Positions 11,700 through 24,299 of a stretch of 64,000 bases of DNA are shown here, one piece after another. Made by a program: the position numbers and the translations under genes. The DNA is from Physcomitrium patens. Lineage: Eukaryota > Streptophyta > Bryopsida > Funariales > Funariaceae. The DNA is taken from contig NC_037254.1 of the NCBI RefSeq assembly GCF_000002425.4, positions 15,784,712 through 15,848,711 of the forward strand, given 5' to 3'. The notes under the pieces were generated by a model. The model searched no databases. It worked only from the letters and a program-made list of their open reading frames with translations, and had not been told where the DNA came from. The stretch's first letter is position 1. Each line of letters begins with the position of its first letter.

Positions 11700-12190
11700 A
11701 ACTCCCCAGTCGAGGAACTGTGAACTGTAAAGTTGTCATGGAAAGGAGTTCCAACATGATCCTGACAACATGCAGGATGCTAACCTGAATGGGGGGGGGG
11801 GGATCATCGAGCAAACGCCACAGCTGCGGTAGCACTGTCGAGACCCCCGGTGTGAGTGAATGAGTGAGTGAAAGAGTGAGTGAGTGAGTGAGTGAGCGAG
11901 CAAGTGATGCAGGGCCATTAAGAAGCATGAGCAGCACCACAGGCCCACAATGGAATCCAGTCCAGTGCAGTCCAACCCAGTACTGAATAGTCCAGCCCAG
12001 CTCAGTCAGGAATTCCCCCAATTCCATTCCCTCCAGCTATTAACAGTTCCCTCACTGTAGCAGTCCACCCCTCTCCTTTTCTTGAAGGTTCCAGTTTGAG
12101 TTCGATCAAGGCGCCCCGCATGGGTTTGCTTTTTGACAGTTGAGAGTGAAGCTTTCGTTATCTGTTCACATGTGTGTGTGTGTGTGTCTA
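11700..12190. repeat. Cluster of simple repeats (G12, GTGA, TG)
   Basis: A run of 12 G at 11791-11802, an imperfect GTGA/GAGT array at about 11850-11906 and a short TG run near 12172-12187. Open frames here on the minus strand (SLTHSLTHS-type peptides) are translations of the tetranucleotide repeat, not genes. Confidence 0.75.
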
Positions 12191-14470
12191 TAAATATTTA
12201 TTGGTGTGTAAATATTATCAAAGAGTAATTTTTGCATCTATTTTTAAAAAATATTGTCATTCATGCAATTTAAATCTTTTCTGTGTGAATCTAAAAACTT
12301 GGTTCCAGCTATCATTTTACTCCCATTCCTGATTTTTTTACATTTATAAAAAATTAATCCGATTATTATGTAAATTCAGATCTCACTCACAGTTGTACTT
12401 ATAATGTTCAAGGTATAAACATGTATGATTTTGATGTGATTATTAAAAATCTAACATTATAATTATTTTCATATTTTTAATAAATAAAAATAAAAATAAA
12501 GTTTAGTTGAATCAATCATTTTTAAGTTAGAATTATATAAACAAATCATGTTGCAAATGTTTATTGATCGTGATTACTTCGGTCATTTATTTGTACCGTT
12601 TCACATATTTTTTCATTAAAATTTGAAGTAAATTTTTGTATTGTGAACGCAAATATATATTTTTTAACGTGTGATGTACTACTAGTCTGCAATCAAATGG
12701 CTATTACAGTTTTCTTGACATTCCTGTCTTTGCAATAAAGCAAATTCCTAAATTGATTCTTAGCCCTAGGGTGTTCTATTTTCTATTTTCTTATTTTAAT
12801 AATAGATCATCAAAAATATTCAACAATATAAATAGTAAATTAAATGTTCAATTTCATGAAAAAAAACACGAGTATTGCTACATTAATAAAGAAATAGTTC
12901 TAATTGTAAGATTTTTGTGTCGAAATCTGTATAAATAATCCTGAATTTTATCAATATCTATCTTTAAATTTTATCCAAAAAAACTATATAAGATGTCCTA
13001 ATTTTTGGTACTGAAAGTGTAGATGTAGAAACATTTATTGTGTTACAAAAATAACCATTTTATTGATTGGTTTTTGTCTACACATGATGTATTATTATTG
13101 TAATCAAACAATTATGGAAGTTGGAAAATTAGGATAACAATAGAAATATAATCTAAAAAAACTTGTAAAATACTGTGGTTAGTTCTTTCTAATAATTACA
13201 CTTCTACCCTGCAGAAATACAGCTTGAATTACAACATTTAAAATAAATCAATAAAATCCTACATATTTGTTAACTGGATATAGTACATATGACTTGTGAA
13301 GTTTTAAATTATAATGAGTTTAACTGATAATGGTGAGTCTTATGCAAAATAAAAATTATATATATATATATATATATATTATATATTATCATGATGAGTA
13401 AATTAGAAGTATACTCATGTATTAATAAACATTATTTACAATATTTATAATTTTGAAACAAATTGTCATTTTGTTTGTCATTTTGTTTGTTTGTTGGTTG
13501 GTTTGTTTGTTTGTGTTTTTATTTTTTTAAATGGAACAATTTGAGGGAAGTTTCAATGTCTGTATTTTGTTTTTACAACTGTCTGCTTTTATTTTAATGA
13601 GTTTTCAGCTTCCAGAATAATTCAAGGAATTTATGCTTTCAATTAACCACGGAAGCATGATTTTTCCTCCATAAATTGGTTGAATAGAGCCATACATTAT
13701 TCTAAAAATATCCATGATCAATAGACGTGTGCTTTTCTGCCTGGACATTAATTTTCTACAAACTGTTTAAAACTGTACATCAAAGCATGCTTTTTGATAG
13801 TGTTTGACTTTTATGAATGTAAGTTAAACGAATCGCAAATATTCTTCAATGATTAAGCTCTACCAATCTGCCATAATTTTAAAATATCGAAATGCCGAAA
13901 TGGTAACAAATGACTTTAAATAATATTAGAAAATGACCACACTACAATTCATGCATAACCAAGGCCGTAAGGAGTTGTTTGATTCGTCACAGAAACTAGA
14001 ACCTCCTTTGTAGATAGTATAATAAACATTATAAGATAGAGCTTAAAAATAGCAATGGATTGCAATGAATCATTACAAAATGAAAAAACAAATAAAATGT
14101 CATATTTTTTAAAGCAAGTAGTAGAGGGCGCTGGGGGATTATCAAAATATCATTAACCAAGAGAAGTGGCACCACCAATACTCAAAAAACAAATTGGGGG
14201 TGAGGCCCATCAACGCTCTGGCGGTGATTAATTTTCTATCATATAATTATTTATAATTTACAACCATTTTGTTGGGGTTCCCCTGAGGAAACATCTCCAT
14301 CGCCTTCCCTTATTCCACAGGCATCCAAAAATCCTCATACCCAAATCCATGTCAGCATGCACACAAACACACACACAGCATGGGTTTCATTCATCAATCA
14401 AAGTCAATAGTTTCATCCATCATCCATCCACCCACACACCCACCTGACTTTAGACATGAGGGCTTGAGGA
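12190..14470. other. AT-rich intergenic region
   Basis: No gene seen. Contains a TA microsatellite at about 13357-13390, TTTG repeats near 13470-13515 and short CA runs near 14360. GC rises from about 14100 towards the WRKY gene. Confidence 0.5.
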
Positions 14471-15679
14471 ACCTTCAGTCCCTGGAGATACATAAGGCTG
14501 TAGGGGGACATGAACCAGCATCAACCTGGAGGCAACATGGACCCACCCACATATGAGGAGGAGAGCCATTTACCAGGTGAGGACATGTTCCCTTACTCCT
14601 CTTCTCCGCCAAGGTGGAAAGAGAATGACCGAGGCTCCCCGTCCTTAGTGCCGCCCAACCTCCAAGCGGCAACCGGAAGACCGATGAAATACGGGGATGA
14701 AGATGAACACGGAGCTGGCGCAGCCTGGGGAGCGGAGATGCAGATGAGCGGAAACACACACACACTCCGATGGATGAACGTTGGAACCGAGGAACTAATG
14801 TGGTCGCAGGAGTCATCATCCCTCGAAACCTGTGCAGGCAGGCGGCGGAAACCCAGTGGATGAATGAAACCCGTTTAGGTGCATCCTCGAAATGGCCGCG
14901 GATGAATGAGGGGGGGTTGGGGGTGGAGTGGATGAATGATGGGAAGGATGAAGGGAGGAAGCACTGGTGGAGTGTCAGTGGCTTGCTTGGCCTGCTGTGC
15001 CTTGCTGGGGCGCGCAGGCCTGCAGGGTGGAGGGCTCACAGAACATCCACCAAGGACGACGGATGGGTTGTGATTGCCACTCGTTGCGATGGTTGCGTGG
15101 TGGGCTGGGCTGTGGATACCGATCTGTACACTCGAGCTGCGATTTCCTATCCCGACGTGTTTCGATTCTCGAGTCAGGCTGGTTTCGGGCAGACATTTGC
15201 AGCTTCGCTTTCAGCTCTTCTGAATCCCCTCCTGAATTTGGGGCATCGAGGAATCGCTTCAGGTACAAACTTTTCGGTTTGTTGGCAACAGATTGCGACT
15301 GATTTGATAGCACGAGAGTGTGAATTTCGTAAATTTTTAGCAGCTGCTGTGTCGGTAGTACTGAAGGTGGAGCCATGGGAGTGTTGGGTTTGGGATATTC
15401 TGTACCCTAAGATGGTTGTGGCATGAAGGTGGAACATTTAGGGGAGGCCCAGCGTGGTTTCTGGAGAGTATAGCCAACAACAGTGTAGTTTCTGTTGTTG
15501 GGTCTTGGGTTTGTGATGGAGCTGGAAAGGGATCTGATGACTGGGGCCAGAGCTTGGAGAACTTGGTTAATGGTGATGTGTGTGAGTAGGTAGCGGAAAT
15601 GGTGAAGGGAGTGTGAGGTAGTGGCGTGTGAGGGATATTTAGGGTTTTTGTCGGAATCCAGTAGATTAGTGGACTACCG
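14471..15679 (+). promoter_or_regulatory. Promoter/leader region upstream of the WRKY gene, with upstream open frames
   Basis: A GC-richer region that ends at the WRKY start codon. It contains several upstream ATGs, including a 117-codon frame at 14510-14863 and a 218-codon frame at 14770-15426, neither with recognisable protein features. A GTACAA donor-like site after CGCTTCAG near 15260 could begin a leader intron. Long leaders with upstream frames are common in regulatory genes. Whether the transcript starts this far upstream cannot be told from sequence. Confidence 0.35.
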
Positions 15680-18600
15680 ATGGAAGGGGAACAGGGTGGA
15701 GCAGAATCGGGAGGAGGAGGAGGAGGTAATGGAATACTCCGCAAGCCAACTCCTTCAAGACCGCAAGCCACGATGGTTGTTGGAGCAGGGGAACATGGGA
15801 TAGGTTTTAAACCGTTGGAGGGTTCTATGTCGTCGATGGTTTCAGGGTTCTTGGCGGACCAGGAGGGTGGAACGGAAGAAAACAGGTCATTTTCGCATTT
15901 GTTGGCAGGAGCAATCAACTCGCCCACCCCTGATAGTGTAGACAGATCGGTAGATGGCAGATCCACGTCCATGGAGTCTGGAACTAATGGTGGTACTGGA
16001 AACCACCAAGCAGAAGCTACTGATGGCAGAGGCTCCTCGCCAGGGACTGCAGGGGGGAGCTTTGCGGAGAGGCTCGCAGCTCGCGGAGCAGCTAATAAAG
16101 TCGCTGATAGTGGAGGTCATCCCAGCTCTGGTCGACCTCCTAATAATAACCGGTTCAAGGTTCTGCAGCCGTCGCGCATTCCTATACCTCGCCAAGGGGC
16201 ATATCTCACTATTCCCCCTGGTCTCAGTCCCACTACTCTGTTCGATTCTTCTCCAGTTCTCGTGTCTACGTCTCAGGTACAATCCCCAGGACGTGACTAC
16301 TGCTGGGAGGATTTATTCTATTTACTTCAAATTCAGCAACTTCATGTTTCTTAGGGTTGTATCTTCTAATGGTGCTCCACCTCCTTTTTTATTTGTTTTT
16401 GTTTTATCTTTTTTTTTAAAAATCTTTTTTTCGTTCCTATTTCTTGTCGTTCCTACAGCAGCAGTGTTTTTATTTTTATTTTTTCTCTTTGTCTTTCTCT
16501 TCTGGTAAACTGGTCTTCAGTCAGAGCCATCTCCGACAACTGGCACATATCCTATGCCTCCTTTTTTCAACGGCTCACTCACCCGACCTGTTGCCAAAGT
16601 GGGAGAAGTTTCCAAGGAGCGTAGTGCCGAGCAGACTTTTGTTTTCAAGCCATTTTTACATTCAGTTCCGCGCCCTCCACTACCGCCTAGCTTGGTAAGG
16701 TTGCGCTTACATATCTGCTGAATCCCATCGGTCGTTCTGCATGTCAAATTCTTATTTGTAAATTCTGGTGACACTCTTCAGTATTTGGTGTAACACACCT
16801 TCGTATCGTTGTCAATTTCCTCCTCTTAATGTTGTCAATCAAACCTCAGCTTCTCCGTTGTTAGTTACGTAGTTTTCTATTTTCTCATCACAATTTTTCT
16901 TTGATAACAAGGATTGGATAAACAGTCTTTTAGTTTCTTGTGGTACATTTTCAGCTCCACCTGGGTTTTGGTTTTGAGGCATCGGTACAGGAATTGCAGG
17001 CCTTTCTTGTGCATTTCTAGTATAACGGTTGAAGTGTGGGTTGTTGTTTTTATACTGCCCTAAAATGAAATATCATTGAGATTAATTTCCTTCGTTACTG
17101 ACTTGACTACACCAAAGCAGTCAACCTTCGGTGGGACGTCACAGCATCAACCTGTTGCTATTCCTCAATTGCATGAAGCCCCTACACAGCAGCCGCAGCC
17201 TGTGACCTCCTCCTCGACTCTTTCTGCATCAGTTGTGCCGCCAGCACCTCCCTTTCTGTCGCAAGCTCCTTCTTCCACAGCATTTCCAGTTGCTGTTCCT
17301 GTGACCTTAGATGTCCAGCCCTTGCAAGCTCGAGTTGTTTTGCAATCCCAGTCGACAGCAATTGATTCTCAGCCTTCTCAACCTACTGCTTCTCATAGTT
17401 CTCAAGGATCTGAGCAGCAGGCACCTCCTGCTGCCGTGTCGACGATCGTTGATAGACCATCAGAGGATGGATACAATTGGCGAAAGTATGGGCAAAAGCA
17501 TGTAAAGGGCAGCGAGTACCCACGAAGCTACTACAAGTGCACACATATCAACTGTCTCATGAAGAAAAAGGTAGAGCGTTCACGTGATGGACAAGTGACG
17601 GAAATTATTTATAAGGGTGACCACAACCATCCCAAGCCTCAACCAACTCGACGTTTAGCATTGAGTGGCGCTCACCTTATATCTGACAGTTCAGGTGAGG
17701 AACATCACATGATCCGCCTGTGTAATTCCAAATTCAGAATTTTTTAGCCCGCATCTTGATAAAAAAATAAAAAAATAAAAATTGCGATCGAGGTACTTAC
17801 ACTTCGTCTATTCCAGTTCCAGACTAGGTCTAATTTTATCCCCCCTCCCCCCACTCTCTGTCTCTGTCTCTCTCTCTCGTCTTCAGACAATGGATAGTAA
17901 ATTTGTCACTATTGTCTTGGAAGTTTTGAGTGTCTTCTCTTGCCAATGAAGTTTCGATTCTACGAGAGCTGCTTTGCAAAGTAGGCAGCCCTTCATTTCT
18001 AGCTTAGGTACCAGACCAAAGCAATGATAGTTCAGATCTGAACCTATGATACAAATTAATCAGACGAATCCTAGCTTATCTCTCTACCATGGTATGGCTC
18101 TGTCATGGTTATGGCCATGGCCAAACGCTTTGTCGACTCAGCCAATGATTCCTGTGTTGCTTTACAACCCGAACCGCTTGTAGGGCGTTTAATGATAATG
18201 TATGTATCCCGTAATATTTTGTGTTAGAAGGCTTACACATATTTTTAATAGTTATTCCAGGAGCTGGATTTGCTTCTATGGTAAAGAATGAAGGTGGAAA
18301 TACGGAGCGTGATAGTTCAGATGTGTCTAAAGGACGGACAGGATCTGCATCAGGGGCAACTGGTACCACTGACCCGTCCTCCCCTTCGACTAGCGACGAC
18401 GAGGGTGGCGCAGGGAGTAAACATTCCACTGAGGATGGCGATGACGATGAGCCTGACTCGAAGCGCAGGTACTTTAGGCTTGTTTATTTCACCAGAAATT
18501 GAATTCTTCATTCCGTGGTGCTGTGCCGTGTTGTAGCGGGCAGCAGGGTATCTTTTCAGATGAACTAATAATGGAATTACTGCAGATACTCTTTGTCACG

Positions 18601-19898
18601 TTGTCATGCTTCAGTTGTGATGCAAATTTTGTCTGTGAGGGTGAGAAGCTGATTTTAGAAAATTTCAAAATTAGTGAATTTCTTCTTGAGCGATGGGGTT
18701 TCTGTCCAGTACTTTCGAGCTATATGTTCCCCCTGTCTTTTGTCTTGTGTGTCTAATGTTATCTACGCAGTTGTACAATATGGTTTTGTACTCACTCGTA
18801 TTCACTTGAATTCTCTTTGGCTAATTACAACATGGTTATTCCATTTTAGCACATATTTATCTTGGTTGTGGTTTATTTTGTGCGCTTACATGTTTGTTGC
18901 TATTTTGGGTTTAGGAAAACTGACAAGAAGTCTAAGGATCCAGTACCTCCTCCAAGAATGATTCGGGAACCGCGGGTAGTTGTGCAAACTACAAGTGACG
19001 TTGATATTCTGGACGATGGTTACCGCTGGCGCAAATATGGCCAGAAAGTGGTGAAGGGGAATCCTCATCCTCGGTATGTTCCCCTTCGGATGTCAGTCTC
19101 GCTAGTAGTTAACCTGTTGTATCTTAACACTTTCTCATTCTCATTTTTTACTTCTTTCTTCTCTCTGTTGTTCTTGTGCATGTTGGAATTATTTAAAAAC
19201 TGTTCACTGTCGTTTTGGTGGGAGGCATGACTGCTGTCTTTTAAGGTCAAAGTTGGGCGTTTAATTTAAGGACCTAGCTAAATTGATATTTTCCAAAAGA
19301 AGTTCCTGTTCATGATGTTGAAGTCCTGACGTCTTGACATTGAACTGTTGCCATGACCTGTAGGAGCTACTATAAGTGCACAAATGTGGGTTGTCCGGTC
19401 CGGAAGCATGTTGAGAGAGCCTCTAACGACCCGAAGGCGGTGATTACTACCTACGAAGGGAAGCACAATCATGATGTACCTGCTGCTCGTAATGTTGGAC
19501 ATGACGTGGCAATGCAGACTGCAGCCCCTGTTGCTGCAACAGCTAGGTCATTACAAGACCAAGGTATTAGCTTTGGTAACAGCTTTGGGCAACCTCCTGA
19601 GGATAGCGCCTCTAGGTGGAACAGGGGATCTGGGGACGTGGAATTGGGAATGAGTGTTGGTCTGGGTCCCAGGGTACAGGGAGCTAGGGAACAGGGCCCT
19701 CTTGCCGCCACTGCAGTAAGCCTCGCGGCATCTATTGGGCATCCCAGTTTCGATGATGCTAGGGCTCCTCTGCAAAGCAGAGAGCCCTTCATGTCTGGCT
19801 TTGGTACCAGGCCAAAGCAGGAGCAACCAGAACCTACCACACAAACTAATCTGATGAATTCTAACTCATCTCTCCACCATAGCATGGCTCCTGTCTAG
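15680..19898 (+). CDS. Group I WRKY transcription factor, two WRKY domains, six exons
   Basis: Nuclear DNA-binding regulator; WRKY domains bind W-box (TTGAC) promoter elements, usually in stress or developmental control. Exons 15680-16276, 16521-16694, 17121-17694, 18261-18468, 18915-19073 and 19364-19898 join in frame to about 748 residues. An in-frame stop just upstream (15662) makes ATG 15680 the first start. Residues ~185-220 hold the group I Ser-Pro cluster ([19 protein letters not shown], then EPSPTTG), a target of MAP kinases in related proteins. The N-terminal domain has WRKYGQK at ~377 with a CTHINC zinc motif and HNH. The C-terminal domain has WRKYGQK at ~556, then CTNVGC and HNH. 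A basic [10 protein letters not shown] stretch at ~516-525 is a likely nuclear signal. The intron splitting the Arg codon in PHPR|SYYKC is the conserved R-type position. The gene appears intact. Confidence 0.93.
17950..18145 (+). pseudogene. Decayed copy of the WRKY gene's own 3' end inside its third intron
   Basis: This intronic stretch aligns without large gaps to 19746-19930, the last coding bases plus the start of the 3' UTR of the same gene. Shared segments include AGTTTCGAT, GCAGCCCTTCAT/GAGAGCCCTTCAT, GGTACCAG.CCAAAGCA, TCTCTC.ACCAT and GGCCAAACGCTTTGTCGA. Identity is roughly 75-80% by eye. The copy is not open in the WRKY frame. It shows that a partial duplication of this gene, or a former tandem WRKY neighbour, once placed a terminal exon here. 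Confidence 0.8.
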
Positions 19899-20934
19899 GT
19901 CGTGGTCATGGCCAAACGCTTTGTCGATTCTGCGCCTCTCTGCAAGCATTCAATGCTAGCCTTTAGGGTGCCATGATACTGCAAGAAAATGGAGTGTTAA
20001 CATGTCCATACCAACATATATCTGTCAAGTAGTGGAGTAGGAAAGAAAATCCCAACTTCCCTCCTCACTTCTAGTACCGTGGCTCACTTACATGGAGCTT
20101 AGTATGATGCTGTGGTTAGGGACAAACTCTTTCTGGGGTAAGGTTGATTGTCCCTTTTTGGACATTTCTTTCCTGATAGTTATTTACTTCATCTGCTGTT
20201 TGCATTTTGTTGTGTCTGTAGATGATATATTATTGTGACTACAGAGGGCTCGTGTACGCTGACTTTTATCTTGGTGATTGTAAGAGTAAAGTCGAGAGAT
20301 ACTGATGAAGCAATCGGTTTATCTATATTGCTCATGGGGAGTTACAAACCTGGGTTAGTGATGTTTGCGTAGGTGAGAGCTTCGAGGACTGTAGTACTGT
20401 ACATTACTGAGTGGCTTGTTATCACACACAGTGGCTGCCGAAAACTTATAATTAGTGAAACTTGCATAGGATAGTATGCCTTGCTCCACCGTTAAGGTAT
20501 GTAGAGTTCTTTTATGCGTGCTTTTTCTCAGAAGGCCCCGATCGAGTGCGACTTGGTTTGGGTAATCTTGAGGTGTTTTCCGTCAGATTCAGGTAAACAA
20601 TAAAGTTTTGGCGATCGCCTGTGCCAGCAAACTCATATTTACTGTTTATGTTAGATTCTTACCCGCCGTAGTTGATGAATTGCAGGATTCTTTATTTGCG
20701 TCACTCCATGTATTTCATATTTTTAAGAGATGCGTAAGGCTTTGGTTGTGTTTCAGTTAACCTTCATTGCTTGTTTATATTTCTGGATTTGGTACTCAAT
20801 TATTCTATGTGAGTTGATTGCGCTGGTGGAAGGTATTGCTGGAGTGCAATCTTGGTGTTGCGGTTGACGACTCGTAACATGCTAGGAACAAGCAACGAAC
20901 TGACTCAAAAAAAATCCTTGTCAACTAGAAATTC
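19899..20934 (+). other. 3' UTR of the WRKY gene and following spacer
   Basis: No coding features. An AATAAA at 20599-20604 could be the polyadenylation signal, but it is about 700 bases past the stop. The first ~30 bases are the source of the 3' part of the intronic duplicate. Confidence 0.4.
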
Positions 20935-21200
20935 GTGGTTGCTAACCTGAAGGTTGAAGCCATGGAGAATTATTGTACCAACTGTAACAATAACAGGGAT
21001 ACGGTCGGTAAATCTGGACTACAATGTTTACAACCGTGCACCGTGCTAGGAAATTCGAAGCTAATCCAAGGCTTCAGATTTAAGTCGTCGTCACTGGTGT
21101 CACCATCATCAGCTCTAACCGTTTGTGAAAATCCTTTCTTTCGGGTTGGTCTGCCCAATTTGGACTTCCAGGTGGTGCGTTTTTCCTTGAATATAATCAG
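20935..21200 (+). CDS. Possible exon of an unassigned small gene
   Basis: An open frame in a GC-normal patch contains an in-frame ATG in GCCATGG context (near 20960) and ends exactly at a consensus donor CAG|GTGAGT (21200/21201). The peptide begins MENYCTNCNNNRDTVGK and is rich in Ser, Leu and Val with no family I recognise. A CACAG acceptor near 21261 would end the frame within about eight codons, giving a product of roughly 90 residues. It could equally be a non-coding leader exon. Only the good splice donor distinguishes it from chance. Confidence 0.25.
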
Positions 21201-21789
21201 GTGAGTCTTGAATCAGGAAGTGGGATTGTCATGCTATGTGACGAGTCTCTGCATGCACAGGGTAATCTGCTGGCAGTTGGGGTGACGTCAGCAAAACCTA
21301 ATGCCCAAATTACCAATTGAAGGTCGAAGCTTTAGGATAAATCTGGACACTTTTTTTTTTCAAAAAAATATATCACGTGCAGCTCAATTCGAGTTAAGAT
21401 GATGTCAAAACAAAAAGTTACTTGTTGATAATGAACAGCTCATGATACTCGTTCTTTGGTCCTTATTTCTCGTCCTCTGGGAGCAATTTTCGAACTGTTG
21501 CGTAGTTATTGGATTCGAATCACAGTTATCGCTGTTTTGTTATTTTTATTTTTATTTTTAAAAATCTGAAGGCATTCTAATGTGAAACAAAATTTAGTTT
21601 TCCTATTACTGTCTATTTGGTTGGCATTCAATATTCTTACGTAATCAATTGGATGCAAACAAATTTTCATTGGAGTTTGGAATTGATTCGCTTGTATCCA
21701 ACCGGGACACTTGGCTCTCGATCACGGAGATACAAAAAACAAATGGAATGGGATTCTCCACCATGAAGAGCAACGTCAAGGGGTGCAAT
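21201..21789. other. Spacer upstream of the PsbP promoter region
   Basis: AT-moderate sequence with T-rich runs (around 21350 and 21540-21560). If the 20935-21200 exon is real, its short second exon or intron would lie here. Nothing else seen. Confidence 0.35.
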
Positions 21790-22054
21790 CCAGAACAGGT
21801 GGGCCAAGGAGCGTGTCAGCCAATGGAGGTACAAGGTTTGGATAAAACTGCAGATATGGCGATCGCCGGAGCCATTCGTTTGGCTTCGTCCCTTCTTCAT
21901 CTTCACTTCTCGATCGCTTACCTTTGCGCATTGAAGCAACGATTGCCTTTTCCGTATCTATTGGCTTAGCTACAGCATTCGCTCGAAAGAGAGGGAGTGA
22001 CAGAAAGAGAGGCAGATAGAGAGGGGAATAGTGCTAGACATAGGCATCGCAGCA
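21790..22054 (+). promoter_or_regulatory. PsbP promoter and 5' leader
   Basis: The 265 bases before the PsbP start hold a CCAAT motif (AGCCAATGG near 21820), a GATAA-type motif (GGATAAAACTG near 21840) of the kind found in light-regulated plant promoters, and a CT-rich tract (CCCTTCTTCATCTTCACTTC near 21890) typical of leaders of highly expressed photosynthesis genes. There is no clear TATA box. Assignment is by position and composition. Confidence 0.4.
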
Positions 22055-23305
22055 ATGGCGTGCATAGCGGCTGTGTCGTCTGGACTTGTCGTCAAAGGTG
22101 CCTCCCTGGCTTCAGCCAAAAGTGGCGTCTCTGGTGCGTCCGTCACCGTTGCTGCTCCCTGCGTCGGCCCCGTTGCATCCAGGAGTGTCACCGTGAGAGC
22201 CTCTAAGGGTGAAGAGAGTGAGATCGTGAGTCGTCGAACGGCGCTTGCTTTGGTTGCCGGTGTCGTTGCCGCTGGAGCCAGGATCGCACCCGCCAATGCT
22301 GCCTACGGTGAAAGTGGTAAGTGATGATCCGTGTGGTAATGGTTTTTGCCTTAGATCGAATGGAAAGTGGTGTCGATGTTGCTTCGCATTGATGGTAATT
22401 TCATGTACATAGGTTTGTGTGCATGAGCGTACGCTTGTATTGATTTGCATGGAAAATTGACTGCACAAGTGACTGCTTTTGGTCGGCAGCCAATGTGTTC
22501 GGTGCTCCCAAGCAATCCACTGGCTTCAACCCCTACAGCGGCAATGGATTCTCTCTGGAGATTCCGTCTAAGTGGAACCCCAGCAAGGAAAAAGAGTTTC
22601 CCGGAACAGTGTTGAGATATGAGGACAACTTTGATTCCACCACTAACTTGTTTGTGTCCATTACCCCTGCAACCAAGGGAAGCATCACTGAATACGGCCC
22701 TCCAGAGAAATTCTTGGATGAGGTTTGCCGCTGAGATACCCAGACTTGTGCTTGGTCAATTGACAATCCTACATTTTTATTCCTTTGTCGTACCTACGCT
22801 TGACACACTTGCCACTCTAGCAATTAGGCCTATGACAGGGAAATGTTTTAGATCCTGATAGGTCTAGCATGGTGTGGTCCCTCTGCATACGTTCTTGGCT
22901 GGAAGCAAATTCCGACAGCTCATGTGGTAGGGCTCTTCGCCAATGCAATTTCCGAAGCGTACACTCAGTACTTTCTTGTACTCGCAACCGCAGGTCTCTT
23001 ACCTTTTCGGAAAGCAAGCTTACAGTGGTAAGACCGCTTCCGAGGGAGGCTTTGAGAACAACGCCGTTGCAACTGCAGCAGTACTTGAAGCTAACTCAAT
23101 GGAGGTGAATGGAAGACCTTACTACAAGCTCAGCGTACTCACACGTACTGCTGATGGAGACGAAGGAGGCAAGCATCAGTTGATCGCCGCTACCGTGAAG
23201 GACGGGAACTTGTACTTGTTTAAGGCCCAAGCTGGTGATAAGAGATGGTTCAAGGGTGTGAAGAAATTCGTGGAGGGATCATGGAACTCATTCACCGTGG
23301 CTTAG
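22055..23305 (+). CDS. PSBP: Photosystem II extrinsic protein PsbP (23-kDa OEC protein), three exons
   Basis: Lumenal subunit of the oxygen-evolving complex that helps photosystem II retain calcium and chloride. Exons 22055-22316, 22490-22722 and 22994-23305 join in frame to 268 residues. Residues 1-~50 form a Ser/Ala/Val-rich stromal transit peptide. Residues ~59-82 form a thylakoid signal with twin arginine (SRRTALALV, Arg60-Arg61) and an ANA cleavage site, implying Tat import. The mature chain from Ala83 is 186 residues, the length of the spinach protein, and begins AYGESANVFG. Family landmarks follow: [42 protein letters not shown] and VEGSWNSF near the end. The start ATG follows AGCA; an upstream in-frame open stretch lacks an ATG. 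Intact. Confidence 0.96.
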
Positions 23306-24299
23306 ATTGTAAACCTGACGTCCCATGTAGCATGATCAAATATTGTCAATATATTATTGTAACACTGGAACCCTACCGGAGCGTTGTAAAAACTATGCAG
23401 GGATTGATGTGTACAAGATTTGTATTCCTCTCTTCCTGCACTATCGTTTCGGTTCCATCCCTCATAACATGAAGAACGGGTTGTTCAAAACGAGCTTGGA
23501 TTCTTCACTGCCGAGCGACGAGAAGAATTCATCCTAATTGCCGATATGTTTGTGTGCTCATACACCCAATATTCTATTACCACATCCCAGAAGATTGTGG
23601 CAAATATTTTTGTTTCTACTTCGACAACCTAAATTATTTAAATACGTTACTATCCTGCTGACGCTGTGACACGCACTATCTGTCTGATTGAGGTTCGTCA
23701 CCTCTGTAGTACGCCACAGATTCCTGATATGCATTATGCAGAAAATGCTGTGAACCGAACGCTATTTAATAAGACAACTACTCACAAGCCACAGAACCAT
23801 TCTGCACTGTGGAACGTGTGATGGAGTAGTCACAGCTGATCGGACACTCTCCCTCCAAGACTGAACTAGGTTACGAGGGAAGAAAACGTTCACTGTCCAA
23901 CTGCAACTGCTCATTCCGCGTGAAACCTGTGCATTGAAGCGCTCGCCATCTTATCTACCGATGTCCACGCAGATAGAGGCAGAGGCATGTGCAAGCTGCT
24001 CCCTGTCGCAACTTCCCTGCATTGACAGACATGGTATGTCGCTATGAAACACCTCCGTGAGCTCTTCATGTGATTATGTAACCAGTGTGCTCTGGCACTT
24101 GGATCCAATGTGTTGAAGCCCTGAGGGAGAAACAAAAATTCGTGTTTTCGCACACACCCTTCACTCTTTTTCTCAATTTTCATGAAAGAAATGGTTTCGC
24201 AAGTTTGCACGTCAGTGTGATTCCACAGTAAGAATTCCTGTTATAATGGACTGTTGGTTGTGTGGCAAGTAAACCAGAACCTTGGTTGTATGTGATGGG
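23306..24299. other. PsbP 3' UTR and spacer
   Basis: The first ~250 bases are probably 3' UTR (AT-rich motifs such as TTGTCAATATATTATTGTAA at ~23343). The rest has a 99-codon minus-strand open frame (23911-24210) with no recognisable features, judged to be chance. Confidence 0.4.

Noticed and set aside
11698-12027. Minus-strand frame encoding SLTHSLTHS repeats
   Set aside because: Translation of a tetranucleotide microsatellite.
15337-15972. 211-codon minus-strand open frame over the WRKY start
   Set aside because: Shadow of WRKY exon 1 and its leader; the sense strand carries the recognisable domains.
23911-24210. 99-codon minus-strand frame downstream of PsbP
   Set aside because: No motif, no expression signals; probably chance.
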